From an uncultured Succinivibrio sp. (lineage in GTDB: Bacteria; Pseudomonadota; Gammaproteobacteria; Enterobacterales; Succinivibrionaceae): 48,328 bases of DNA. The position numbers were made by a program, and so were the translations under genes. Where the stretch lies: the NCBI GenBank assembly GCA_934218695.1, contig CAKQDA010000014.1, forward strand, positions 1-48,328, given 5' to 3'. Positions 23,769 through 33,000 of this stretch are shown in pieces. Under the pieces are notes generated by a model. That model ran no database searches. It was not told where the DNA came from and was given only the letters and a program-made list of their open reading frames with translations. Position 1 is the stretch's first letter; every line of letters starts with the position of its first letter.

Positions 23769-24929
23769 TTAAAGCTTTGTAAAAGTTGCACCAGCACAGG
23801 CAGTGGTTTCAAAGATGGTAGCATCAATACCTGACACAGACTTGTATCTGGCATTTACAGCATCTTTAACCTTTTGTACATTCTTAGGCTCAACAACAGC
23901 CACAACGCAGCCACCAAAGCCACCACCAGTCTGACGGACAGCGGCATACTCCTCACCTAAGGTGTCTTTTACGATGTCTACAAGAGCATCTGTCTCTTTA
24001 ACTGTGATTTCAAAATCATTTTTCATTGAAACATGAGATGCGTACATCAACTTTGACAGAGTCTTCAGATCGCCTGACTCAAAAGCCTTTGAAGCGTCAA
24101 GTACACGCTGATCCTCAGTGATAACATGTCGAGCACGGCGATAGGTAACATCATCCATCTTGTCTTTGAACTTCTCGAGCATCTCCATTGTTGCATCGCG
24201 CAACAGAGGAACACCCATGATTGAAGCTGCCTTTTCACAGCTCTCGCGACGGTCATTATACTCTGAACCTACAAGCTGATGCTTGATATTGGAGTTGATG
24301 ATCAGGATGACAAGATCCTTTGGAACAGCAACCTGAGTTAAACCGTAGGTCTTGCAGTCGATTCTTACAAGGTGGTCAGCAGTACCGTTAGCAGAAATTG
24401 CCTGATCCATGATACCGCACTTCATACCGATATAAGCCTCAGCAGCCTGTCCCATTAAGGCTATGTCCATTAAAGGAACATTAAGACCGAATGCTGATGA
24501 CACAAGATGACCGAAGCAGACTTCAAGTGAAGCTGAAGATGACAGACCGGCTCCTGGAGGAACATCACCCTTAATAGCGATGTCAAGGCCTTTGACCTTA
24601 TCACCGAATTTTTCAGCTAGCTGGTAGGTTACACCTCGTAAATAGTTAACCCATAACTTTGAAGGATGCTTTTCAATCTTTGAAGCAATTTCAAACTCAT
24701 CGTAGTCATTGTTCATGTCTACAGCAAGAATGCGCATTCTATTGGTGCCATTCTCTCTGGCAACCATGCAGGTACCGTATTTGATGGCACAAGGAAGAAC
24801 AAAACCACCATTGTAGTCAGTATGCTCACCGATGATATTTACACGGCCTGGAGCATACTCCTGCATCTGTGGCTTGGTGCCGAATTTATCTTCAAAAGCC
24901 TTTAGGCAAATAGATTTGATATCTGACAT
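23769..24929 (-). CDS. galK: Galactokinase
   Basis: Phosphorylates alpha-D-galactose to galactose 1-phosphate with ATP, the first Leloir step (386 residues; E. coli 382). GHMP-kinase motifs are complete: the galactokinase signature GRVNIIGEHTDYNGG (about residues 28-42), the ATP loop DVPPGAGLSSSASLEV (about 126-141), CGIMDQ with the catalytic aspartate (about 175), and RQTGGGFGGCVVAVV (about 338-352). AAGGA precedes the start; the gap to galT is 21 bases. It is the last gene of galE-galT-galK. Confidence 0.96.
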   Translation of the reverse strand: MSDIKSICLKAFEDKFGTKPQMQEYAPGRVNIIGEHTDYNGGFVLPCAIKYGTCMVARENGTNRMRILAVDMNNDYDEFEIASKIEKHPSKLWVNYLRGVTYQLAEKFGDKVKGLDIAIKGDVPPGAGLSSSASLEVCFGHLVSSAFGLNVPLMDIALMGQAAEAYIGMKCGIMDQAISANGTADHLVRIDCKTYGLTQVAVPKDLVILIINSNIKHQLVGSEYNDRRESCEKAASIMGVPLLRDATMEMLEKFKDKMDDVTYRRARHVITEDQRVLDASKAFESGDLKTLSKLMYASHVSMKNDFEITVKETDALVDIVKDTLGEEYAAVRQTGGGFGGCVVAVVEPKNVQKVKDAVNARYKSVSGIDATIFETTACAGATFTKL

Positions 24930-24950
24930 ATTATTTTTCCTTCTGTCTGT

Positions 24951-25994
24951 TTATTTCTTCAATGTGTAGTGGATATCTGAAAGATTGCGCAGACGCTCTG
25001 CAGCCTGTTCAGGGGTTAAATCACGCTGTTTCTCAGCTAACAGCTCAAAACCGGCTACGAACTTTCTTACAGTTGCACTTCTTAATAAAGGTGGATAGTA
25101 GTTTGCATGCAACTGCCACTCGCTGTGATCTCTGCCATCCTGAGGAGCATTGTGCCAGCCCATTGAGTAAGGGAATGAACACTCAAATAAATTGTCATAG
25201 CGACAGGTCAGTTTCTTGATACATACAGCCAGATCGTCGCGCTGGGCATCTGTTAACTGATCGATAGTCTGTACCTTAAACTTAGGCAGGATCATGGTCT
25301 CAAAAGGCCAGAATGCCCAGAATGGAACTAAAGCCACAAAGTACTCAGTTTCAAAAAGAATACGCTCTTTTTTCTTTAATTCAGCATTAACGTAGTCTAA
25401 CAATAAAGGTGAATTGTGCTTATCGAAATATTTTTTCTGCTGATTGTATTCTTTCATCAGCTCTTCAGGAATAAAGTCGCATGCCCAGATCTGTCCGTGT
25501 GGATGAGGATTTGAACATCCCATTATTGCGCCCTTGTTCTCAAAAAGCTGTACATATTTATATGTCTCTGACAGCTCTCTGAACTGGGATGCCCATAAAT
25601 CAACAACCGAGCGGATCTCACCTGTTTCCATTACAGGCAGTGTCTTTGAGTGATCGGCACTGAAGCAGATCACACGTGCAGTGCCACGGGCAGGCTCGAG
25701 TTGGAAAAGTTCCTCACTTTCAGGAGCATCTAAAGGAGTATCAGGAGTTAAAGCCGCAAAATCATTTGTAAAAACGAAATTGTGCTCATACTGAGGGTTC
25801 TTGTCACCATTTACACGGGTGTTGCCAGGACACAAATAGCACTTTGGATCGTATGTTGGTTTTGCCTCAAGAGGTAGTTTTTCAACCTGACCGTTCCATG
25901 GTCTCTTTGCTCTGTGAGGTGATACTAAAATCCACTCTCCTGTTAAGGCATTAAATCTTCTGTGAGGATGATCTGTAATGTTAAATGATGACAT
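24951..25994 (-). CDS. galT: Galactose-1-phosphate uridylyltransferase
   Basis: Exchanges UMP between UDP-glucose and galactose 1-phosphate (347 residues; E. coli 348). HIT-superfamily class I GalT features: [18 protein letters not shown] (zinc and substrate region, about residues 52-69), the catalytic HPHGQIWA (about 163-170; the second His is uridylylated), PFWAFWPFE and the C-terminal [18 protein letters not shown]. It lies between galE (about 100 bases away) and galK (21 bases). Confidence 0.96.
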   Translation of the reverse strand: MSSFNITDHPHRRFNALTGEWILVSPHRAKRPWNGQVEKLPLEAKPTYDPKCYLCPGNTRVNGDKNPQYEHNFVFTNDFAALTPDTPLDAPESEELFQLEPARGTARVICFSADHSKTLPVMETGEIRSVVDLWASQFRELSETYKYVQLFENKGAIMGCSNPHPHGQIWACDFIPEELMKEYNQQKKYFDKHNSPLLLDYVNAELKKKERILFETEYFVALVPFWAFWPFETMILPKFKVQTIDQLTDAQRDDLAVCIKKLTCRYDNLFECSFPYSMGWHNAPQDGRDHSEWQLHANYYPPLLRSATVRKFVAGFELLAEKQRDLTPEQAAERLRNLSDIHYTLKK

Positions 25995-26093
25995 TTTAAA
26001 CCTACCTGTTATTTTAATTCTGGTTTATAACCTTTGTCTGATTAGCTTTTTCTGTTCTGCCTGGATTTACATATACCGGCAGGACTTTTCTGT

Positions 26094-27113
26094 TTAATCC
26101 TCGTAGCCGTTAGGATTGTTCTTCTGCCAGTTGTATGAATCAGCTGTCATATCATCAAGAGTTCTTGTAGCAACCCAGCCTAATTCATTCTTTGCCTTAG
26201 ATGGATCAGCGTAGCAGGCTACAACGTCACCTGCTCTGCGAGGAGCAAACTTGTATGGAAGCTCTCTGCCGATGGCCTTTGAGAATGCCTTAACCATATC
26301 AAGCACAGAGTAGCCGACACCTGTACCTAGGTTATAGATATGAGTGCCAGGAACATTCAGGCAGTGCTTTAAAGCAGCAACATGACCTAATGCAAGGTCA
26401 ACCACGTGAATGTAATCACGTACGCAGGTTCCATCAGGAGTTGGGTAATCATTACCGAAAATGCTCAGCTCCTTTAATCTGCCTACAGCAACCTGTGTTA
26501 AATATGGCATCAGGTTGTTAGGGATACCACGAGGATCTTCACCGATTAAACCGGACTTGTGAGCTCCTACAGGGTTGAAGTAGCGCAGCAGCACCATTGA
26601 GAACTCAGGATCAGCCTTCTGCAGTTCCTGACACATATACTCAATATCAACCTTGGTCTGACCGTATGGGCAGTTTGCTCTCTTTACAGGAGAATTCTCT
26701 GTTAAAGGAACACTGTCAGGCTCGCCGTATACAGTTGCTGATGATGAGAAAATAAAGTTCTTGCAGCCAAACTCTCTCATTACGGAGAGTAATGTGCGTG
26801 CACCGTTTACGTTATTGTCGTAGTACTCCAAAGGCTTCTTTACAGACTCACCTACTGCCTTTAAACCTGCAAAGTTGATAACACCGTCAATCTTGTAGTT
26901 TGAGAACACAGCCTCTAACTGCTCACGAGAACGAATGTCACCTGCAACAAAAGGAACTGGGTGACCTACAATTTTGTTAATTCTTGCAAGAACGGCTGGC
27001 TTTGAGTTGTAGAAGTTATCAAAGATAACAGGTTCATAACCTGCATTAGCTAATTCAATTACTGTATGAGAACCGATATATCCGGCACCGCCTGTTACTA
27101 AAATTGTAGCCAT
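26094..27113 (-). CDS. galE: UDP-glucose 4-epimerase
   Basis: Interconverts UDP-galactose and UDP-glucose with bound NAD (339 residues; E. coli 338). The N-terminal NAD motif GGAGYIGSH is at residues 8-16; the catalytic Ser and Tyr-x3-Lys are in FSSSATVYGE and YGQTKVDIEY (about 146-155). The C-terminal sugar-binding part (GTCVRDYIHVVDLA, YNLGTGVGYSVLDM) is intact. The start at 27113 has AGAGGA upstream and an N-terminus standard for the family; frames further upstream would cross the operator. It is first in the galETK operon and divergent from the GalR-like gene, with the operator between. Confidence 0.96.
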   Translation of the reverse strand: MATILVTGGAGYIGSHTVIELANAGYEPVIFDNFYNSKPAVLARINKIVGHPVPFVAGDIRSREQLEAVFSNYKIDGVINFAGLKAVGESVKKPLEYYDNNVNGARTLLSVMREFGCKNFIFSSSATVYGEPDSVPLTENSPVKRANCPYGQTKVDIEYMCQELQKADPEFSMVLLRYFNPVGAHKSGLIGEDPRGIPNNLMPYLTQVAVGRLKELSIFGNDYPTPDGTCVRDYIHVVDLALGHVAALKHCLNVPGTHIYNLGTGVGYSVLDMVKAFSKAIGRELPYKFAPRRAGDVVACYADPSKAKNELGWVATRTLDDMTADSYNWQKNNPNGYED

Positions 27114-27145
27114 ATTAAAATTTCCTCTAAAAGCATTGAAATGCT

Positions 27146-27163
27146 CATGTAAACGTTTACATG
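27146..27163. promoter_or_regulatory. gal operator between galE and the GalR-like gene
   Basis: CATGTAAACGTTTACATG is a perfect 18-bp palindrome with a CG centre, the form of GalR/LacI-family operators. It is 32 bases upstream of the galE start in the divergent promoter region, so a bound dimer could control both directions. Confidence 0.85.
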
Positions 27164-27311
27164 AATTATAGAACATATTTTTGAGATGACAATAGAATAA
27201 TTTGATCTTTTTCACATTTTAATTTTTTATTTTCGATTTAATGTAAAATATAGATTAAATTTTTTGAAGTCACCTTTATTTGTATATTTTATTTTACCAA
27301 AGATTTTTAAA

Positions 27312-28352
27312 ATGGCAGCAACAATTCGTGATGTAGCTAAAAGAGCAAAAGTTTCCGTAGCAACAGTTTCAAGAGTTTTAAACGGTACCGCTAAAGTCAG
27401 CGACAGTGCAAGAGATGCTGTTTTAAAAGCTCAGAAAGATCTGGGGTTTTACTTAAATGCAAATGCCAGAACTCTAGCAAAAAAAGACAGCGAAACCATA
27501 GGAATTTTAGTATCCGATATTTCCGATGCCTATTTTGGAAGCATGATTAAGTCATGTGATGTTGTTGCTAACAGTTTGGGAAAAAGCCTTTTAATTACTC
27601 AGGGGTTTTATGATCCTGTAAGAGAAAAAAATGCCATTGATTCACTGCTCTCCCATCAGTGTTCAGGACTTATCATCCATGCTATGGCTATTGATGATGC
27701 TGTATTATCTGACTATATGTCCCGTTTTCCTTCAATTGTTCTTGTAAACAGAATTTTAAAGGGATATGAGGACAGATGCGTCAACATCGACAACAAAGAT
27801 GCAATGTACAGGGAGATAGAATATCTGCTCTCAAACGGTCACAGAAAAATTGCCTTTGTAAACTCATCTTTTGACATTATCGATGCTCATCAGCGTAAAG
27901 AAGGTTTTCTCAAGGCGATGAATGAACACGGGCTTGAAGTTAATGATGATCTGATGCTGAGTGTACCACCTTCACTTGAAGGAGGAGCTGAGGCTGCAAA
28001 ACAGCTTTTAAAGGTTTTAGACAGAGACAGTGAGGCTTTTACTGCCATAGCATGCTATTCAGATACTATTGCAGCATCTGCCATGTCTATTTTTGAAAAC
28101 CGCGGAATAAAGGTGCCTGAAGAGGTGTCATTTACAGGCTTTGATGATCTGTTCCTGTCCTCATGTCTGTCACCTGCATTGACTACTGTCAGAAACCCGA
28201 TTGAAGATATGGGTAAAAATGCTCTGCTGCTGTCACTGGACAGAGCTTCAGGTAAAAATAATTTTAAGATCTCCCCTTTCAAGACTGAACTTATTATAAG
28301 AAAATCTGTTGCTGATATATCAGATAAAAGTAAAAGCGGATCGGATAACTGA
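27312..28352 (+). CDS. GalR-like LacI-family repressor
   Basis: 346 residues (E. coli GalR 343). The helix-turn-helix is ATIRDVAKRAKVSVATVSRVL (residues 3-23 region), followed by the hinge LNANARTLAKKDSETIGIL and a Peripla_BP_3-type effector domain with AIACYSDTIAASAM and GFDDLFLSSCLSPALTTV. It is divergent from galETK with a perfect operator between them, so galactose-responsive repression of gal genes is the likely role. A frame open from 27264 is not used, because the conserved N-terminus begins at 27312. GalR and GalS of E. coli are the nearest functional models; the effector is inferred from context. Confidence 0.88.
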   Translation: MAATIRDVAKRAKVSVATVSRVLNGTAKVSDSARDAVLKAQKDLGFYLNANARTLAKKDSETIGILVSDISDAYFGSMIKSCDVVANSLGKSLLITQGFYDPVREKNAIDSLLSHQCSGLIIHAMAIDDAVLSDYMSRFPSIVLVNRILKGYEDRCVNIDNKDAMYREIEYLLSNGHRKIAFVNSSFDIIDAHQRKEGFLKAMNEHGLEVNDDLMLSVPPSLEGGAEAAKQLLKVLDRDSEAFTAIACYSDTIAASAMSIFENRGIKVPEEVSFTGFDDLFLSSCLSPALTTVRNPIEDMGKNALLLSLDRASGKNNFKISPFKTELIIRKSVADISDKSKSGSDN

Positions 28353-28484
28353 AAGAACTAATTTAGCATATAAAAGTAAAAATATCTGAGTTTAAGGCAT
28401 AAAATACAAATTTATTTAGATTGTCAGTATATTATTCCAAATAAACGGATAGAATAGACTTTATTTATAAATAAAAGAACATAC

Positions 28485-29528
28485 ATGGAAAAATATTCAC
28501 TTCATATTTCCGAAAAGGAAAGACGAAAAGAAAGTGCACAGAACAAGCGCTTTAGCACAGTAAAAAGAGGATGGGGCAACGGATTTGTCTCAAAGCCTGC
28601 TTTTGTAAAAAAAATGCTCCTGCCTCATTTCTGGGGAGCTTGGATTGCTGTCTTCATTCTTTACTGTCTGGTAAACTTTTTACCTTACAGAGTGCAAATG
28701 TTCTTAGGCAAACATATAGGTAGCCTGCTTGGAAAAATTTTACCTGCAAGACAGTATGTTCTGAAAAGAAATCTTGAGCTGGCCTTTCCTGAAATGAGCG
28801 AAACTGAGAAAAACAGACTCTCAAAAGAGGTTATGGAAAACTCTGGACGCGCTCTGTTTGAAACTGGTATTGCCTGGTTCTGGCCTGACTGGAGACTTAA
28901 AAGACATATCCAGATAGACAGCGAACAGCTGAAAAAAGCTCTTGAAGTTGCAAAATCAGGCAAACCAATTCTGGTTCTCTCCTGCCATTTTGTTACCTTA
29001 GAGCTCATGGCAAGAATTTACGCAACTCTAATTACTCCAGGCATTGGTGTATACAGACCATCAGATCACCCTGTATGGGAGTGGGCTCAGGTACGGGGAA
29101 GACTGAGAAAAAATCTGGCTTTAGTTGACAGAAACGATCCAAGAAGCATGATCAAGGCTTTAATGAAGAACATGCCTATCTGGTATGCTCCAGATCAGGA
29201 TTACGGCAGAAGAGTTTCAACATTTGTTCCTTTCTTTGCTGTAAAGGAAGCTGCTACTGTTGAGGGTACACATAACCTTGCAAGAGTAAAAAACACTCAG
29301 GTACAGCCGGCCTGGACTATTCGTGAGGGAAGTAAGTACCATCTGTATGTTGAAGAGCCTTTAAAAGACTTTCCTACTGAAGATGCCATTGCAGATACAG
29401 GGAGAATCAACCGTATCATAGAGAAGATGATCCTGATGGCTCCAGGTCAGTACCTGTGGCTACACAGACGCTTTAAGACAGCTCCAAATCCTGAGGAGAA
29501 CCGCTACCCTGGTCTGTCTGACCGGTAG
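28485..29528 (+). CDS. Lipid A biosynthesis acyltransferase (LpxL/LpxM family)
   Basis: Adds a secondary acyl chain to (Kdo)2-lipid IVA at the inner membrane (347 residues; E. coli LpxL 306, LpxM 323). The catalytic HX4E is in VLSCHFVTLELMA (about residues 164-176). Other family features are a membrane anchor near residues 48-66 (FWGAWIAVFILYCLVNFLP), GVYRPSDHPVWEW, and IWYAPDQDYG (about 225-234). The N-terminus has an extra basic stretch of about 40 residues (SEKERRKESAQNKRF). Whether it is LpxL, LpxM or LpxP cannot be decided by eye. The lipoprotein gene follows after eight bases. Confidence 0.88.
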   Translation: MEKYSLHISEKERRKESAQNKRFSTVKRGWGNGFVSKPAFVKKMLLPHFWGAWIAVFILYCLVNFLPYRVQMFLGKHIGSLLGKILPARQYVLKRNLELAFPEMSETEKNRLSKEVMENSGRALFETGIAWFWPDWRLKRHIQIDSEQLKKALEVAKSGKPILVLSCHFVTLELMARIYATLITPGIGVYRPSDHPVWEWAQVRGRLRKNLALVDRNDPRSMIKALMKNMPIWYAPDQDYGRRVSTFVPFFAVKEAATVEGTHNLARVKNTQVQPAWTIREGSKYHLYVEEPLKDFPTEDAIADTGRINRIIEKMILMAPGQYLWLHRRFKTAPNPEENRYPGLSDR

Positions 29529-29536
29529 CACCACAA

Positions 29537-29977
29537 ATGAAAAAGGTATTTATCTTTCTTTGTTTAGGCCTTATTACAGCATCTATTCAGGGGTGTTACT
29601 CTGATCAGGAACTTAATGAGGCAAATAAAGTCATCACAGCGCTTCCTACTGAGGTCGAAGGCTGTGCCTTCATTGCCGATGTTGACACCGGTGCACCTTT
29701 TGCTCATATTGATAATGCAAGATTTTCGCTGAAGATGCAGGTTGCAAAACTTGGCGGCACTCATCTTGTGGAAACACACGTCTATCCACTGCCTCTTACA
29801 AGGAGAATGCTTGGTGTGGGGATGTCTGGCAGAGCATATAAGTGTCCTCATGGCAAAGGACCTGTTGTTTCAGATGAAAGAGCTCTGCTGCACAGAGATT
29901 TTCCTCTTGTAAATCCTTACGACGATTATGACGATCCTCTGGATCCATTTTTCTCCAGAAGATCTTTCTTTCCATAA
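29537..29977 (+). CDS. Putative lipoprotein, DUF4156-like
   Basis: 146 residues. A lipoprotein signal is visible: basic MKK, a hydrophobic stretch, then IQGC with the acylated cysteine at residue 20. The mature part holds CAFIADVDTGAPFAHIDNAR and AAKLGG-like AKLGGTHLVETHVYPLPLTR, reminiscent of DUF4156 lipoproteins (YjeI/YjaG-like), and a second Cys in AYKCP. The end is acidic and aromatic (NPYDDYDDPLDPFF). No function is known. It follows the lipid A acyltransferase gene by eight bases, so they are probably co-transcribed as envelope genes. Confidence 0.7.
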   Translation: MKKVFIFLCLGLITASIQGCYSDQELNEANKVITALPTEVEGCAFIADVDTGAPFAHIDNARFSLKMQVAKLGGTHLVETHVYPLPLTRRMLGVGMSGRAYKCPHGKGPVVSDERALLHRDFPLVNPYDDYDDPLDPFFSRRSFFP

Positions 29978-29993
29978 CGCAAAGTCTCTTTAA

Positions 29994-32912
29994 CTATTTT
30001 TTTATACCATGACTTTCTGCATCATGACTGACTGAAAACAGTTCGTTCCAGATCTTTTCAACATCAAAGGTTTTTTCAGGTCGGTCTTCTGTATGAACCA
30101 GCCTTGGAAGATCTGCTAAAGAAAGCTCATGATAAATTTTGCGGATATCAATGTAGGCATCTATCAGCCTTGAGGTTATATCCCTGTCGATAATACCAAG
30201 ATTAGAACATTCTTCTAAAATTCTTACATTGTCTGTCCACAGTTTCATATCTTTAAAACGTGGTGCATTGGCTAAAAGCAGATACTGTGAGATAAACTCA
30301 ACATCAATCATGCCACCAGGTCCCTGCTTGATGTCATAGAGTTTATCAGATGTTCTATCAAGGTGCCTGCGCATCTTTTCGCGCATGGTAACGACTTCTT
30401 CCTTTAATTTAACCTCGTCTTTCGGGCGCCTTATCACATCCTCGCGAATACGGTTGAACTCACTGATGATTTGACCTGAACCTGCTATCGGTCTTGCTCT
30501 TACCAGAGCCTGATGCTCCCAGGTCCAGGCTCTGTTAGACTGATATTTTTCAAAGGAATCAATGTCAGAAATCAAAAGACCGGTATCTCCGTCAGGTCGC
30601 AGTCTCATGTCCAGATCGTACAGAACCCCTCCGACTGTCTTGGTAGTCGACAGGTGCAGTATTCTCTGAACCAGGCGCTGATAGAACATATCAACTGAAA
30701 CAGGAGAATTTCCGTTTGTGTTTCCGTCACAGACCTTTCTTATGAACACCATATCAAGATCGGATTTATAGCCTAGTTCAATACCGCCTAGTTTTCCGTA
30801 ACCGATTATGGCAAGACCAGGATCGTCAGCTGAAGTACCTTCAGGAATTCCATATTTTTTCGAATTCTGATCCCAGGCTAAAATCATAATCTCTTTTACA
30901 ATAGCCTCGGCAAGCCAGGTCAAGGCGTCAGAGATCTTCATTAAAGGTAATTTACCGGCTTTGTCTGAGAGAGCTATTCTAAACACCATTACCTTTTTAA
31001 ATAAACGCAGCTCTTCCATCACAGTCTCAAGATCATCCTGAGGAATTCTCAGAAGCCTCTCCTGCAGCATGGCAAAGAATTCCTGAGCGCTAGGAGGAGC
31101 ATCAAAGTACTGAGGAATAAACAGCTCATCTAAAAGTATAGGATGAGAGGTTATGAGCTCACTTGCATAATGGTTTTCCTTGAGCAGTTTTATAAAACGC
31201 TCTAAAACCAGATTATTGTCACGCAAAAGCTGCATATATGGAGTTCTCAGGGCAACCTGCTCGATTAAACCAGCAATGCGTCTGAAGATGGTTGCTGCCT
31301 GCTCCTCTTTTGCCACAAGATAAATAACCTTTGGCATCAACTCAAGCAGTGTTTCACGTCCCACAGGCCCCACAGGCATTCTCTGCAGGGTATGTTTTAA
31401 TCCTATAATGGCTTTAGCAAGCTCTCTGTCCTCAGCTCTGTTTACAAGATACCTGTCAAGTTCAGCTGCAAGCTCATCTTCAGAGTTGTCAGCTTCCCAC
31501 AGGTCAAAATTCTCAATTTTTTCCTTTCCGTTGTCCTCATCTGCGACAACCTGCCTGAACTCCTCGTGAACAGCACTCATCACCTCATTCAAATCACACA
31601 TGAAGCTGTCCTTATCCCTGTAGTTCATAGCTGTAAGCATTCTTGCGCAGTCTTTTTCGTTATCAGGTAAAGTCTGTGTCTGTCTGTCAGAGAACTCCTG
31701 AATCACATTCTCAAGACGTCTTAAATAAACATAGCAGTCATCAAGCAGTGTGCAGATATCTTCAGGTAACAGATCTAGATCTCTGATGTTTTTCAGAGTT
31801 TTTCTCAGTGATCTTTCACGAAGCTCCTCAAACCTGCCTCCGCGCATCAGCTCAAAAACCTGAGCTATGAACTCAACTTCACGGATACCACCCTGTCCTA
31901 ATTTAAAGTTGTTGTTTAGGGAGCGGCGGCGAACCTCAGATTCAATCATGTGCTTTAACTTGCGCAAAGACTGTACGGCTCCGTAATCAAGATAGCGTCT
32001 GTAGACAAATGGTTTGAGTAAAGAGATTAGTTCTGCCCCGTAGTCACCAAAATCATCTTTAGTTCCCAGTAATTTTGCCTTAACCAGAGCATAGCGTTCC
32101 CAGGTTCTGCCCTGTGTTTCATAGTAAATCTGCAGAGCATCAAAAGAATTTACCAGAGTTCCAGCATCTCCAAATGGTCTGAGTCTTAAATCAATACGGT
32201 AACAGAATGTGTCTACGGTCTTGTCTGAAAGCAGGTTTGCTGTTCTCTGAACAATTCTTGTAAAGAATTCCTTATATGTAAGAGAGCGGCTCTTGCCAGA
32301 GGTCTCTCCGTCATAAGGATAGGCAAAGATTAAATCGAGATCAGATGAGAAATTAAGTTCTCCTCCTCCTAATTTACCCATTCCCAGCGTTAAAAGAGGT
32401 ACTGATCTGCCGTCTTCACCTACAGCATCACCATAGGCATTGTTCAGTTGCAGTCTTGTGACCTTTAAGGTTCTTAAAACTATTTCCTCAGCTAAAATTG
32501 ATAATGACGAAAATACCTCATCAATTGATGCCACTCCTGTCAGATCACGCCAGGCTATAACCATTGCTCTGGTTCGCCTAATTATTCTCAGACGCTTCTT
32601 TAACTCAAACTCAGAGAGCTTTTCTGTTATATATTCTTCAACCGCACTCTTATGGGTATCAGCAAAATGAGCTGAATCTAGTGCTCCTGCTGATACAAGT
32701 GCCACACACTCTTTTGGATAACTGAAAATGGTATTGGCAATAAAATCAGACAGGGCTAATACAAATTTAAAATCAGCCCTTTTGTCAAAAAGGTAAAACT
32801 CCTCATATGAAAGCTTTTCCTTTAATCTTGCATACTGATTTTCTGCTTCCTTTTTTAAAATCTCAGGAAGATCATCAAAATTCTTTGGCGAGGGAATGAT
32901 GTTAAATTTCAT
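29994..32912 (-). CDS. glnE: Bifunctional glutamine synthetase adenylyltransferase/deadenylylase
   Basis: Controls glutamine synthetase by adding or removing AMP in response to PII and glutamine (972 residues; E. coli 946). The two nucleotidyltransferase halves are plain: GMGKLGGGELNFSSDLDLIF (about residue 176, adenylyl-removing) and GYGKLGGIELGYKSDLDMVF (about 704, adenylylating). Each is followed by its metal-binding DLRLRP: YRIDLRLRPFGDAG and LDMRLRPDGDTG. The linker and PII-interaction regions are present. It lies downstream of ygiF with an 88-base gap, an order kept in E. coli. Nothing is missing. Confidence 0.95.
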   Translation of the reverse strand: MKFNIIPSPKNFDDLPEILKKEAENQYARLKEKLSYEEFYLFDKRADFKFVLALSDFIANTIFSYPKECVALVSAGALDSAHFADTHKSAVEEYITEKLSEFELKKRLRIIRRTRAMVIAWRDLTGVASIDEVFSSLSILAEEIVLRTLKVTRLQLNNAYGDAVGEDGRSVPLLTLGMGKLGGGELNFSSDLDLIFAYPYDGETSGKSRSLTYKEFFTRIVQRTANLLSDKTVDTFCYRIDLRLRPFGDAGTLVNSFDALQIYYETQGRTWERYALVKAKLLGTKDDFGDYGAELISLLKPFVYRRYLDYGAVQSLRKLKHMIESEVRRRSLNNNFKLGQGGIREVEFIAQVFELMRGGRFEELRERSLRKTLKNIRDLDLLPEDICTLLDDCYVYLRRLENVIQEFSDRQTQTLPDNEKDCARMLTAMNYRDKDSFMCDLNEVMSAVHEEFRQVVADEDNGKEKIENFDLWEADNSEDELAAELDRYLVNRAEDRELAKAIIGLKHTLQRMPVGPVGRETLLELMPKVIYLVAKEEQAATIFRRIAGLIEQVALRTPYMQLLRDNNLVLERFIKLLKENHYASELITSHPILLDELFIPQYFDAPPSAQEFFAMLQERLLRIPQDDLETVMEELRLFKKVMVFRIALSDKAGKLPLMKISDALTWLAEAIVKEIMILAWDQNSKKYGIPEGTSADDPGLAIIGYGKLGGIELGYKSDLDMVFIRKVCDGNTNGNSPVSVDMFYQRLVQRILHLSTTKTVGGVLYDLDMRLRPDGDTGLLISDIDSFEKYQSNRAWTWEHQALVRARPIAGSGQIISEFNRIREDVIRRPKDEVKLKEEVVTMREKMRRHLDRTSDKLYDIKQGPGGMIDVEFISQYLLLANAPRFKDMKLWTDNVRILEECSNLGIIDRDITSRLIDAYIDIRKIYHELSLADLPRLVHTEDRPEKTFDVEKIWNELFSVSHDAESHGIKK

Positions 32913-33000
32913 TTTAATTATCCATAACGAATAAAAATTCTTGTTTAAGAGTCAGCTGTACCTTCAGACAGTTTCTTTATGGGTGTTTATAAGACAAAGC

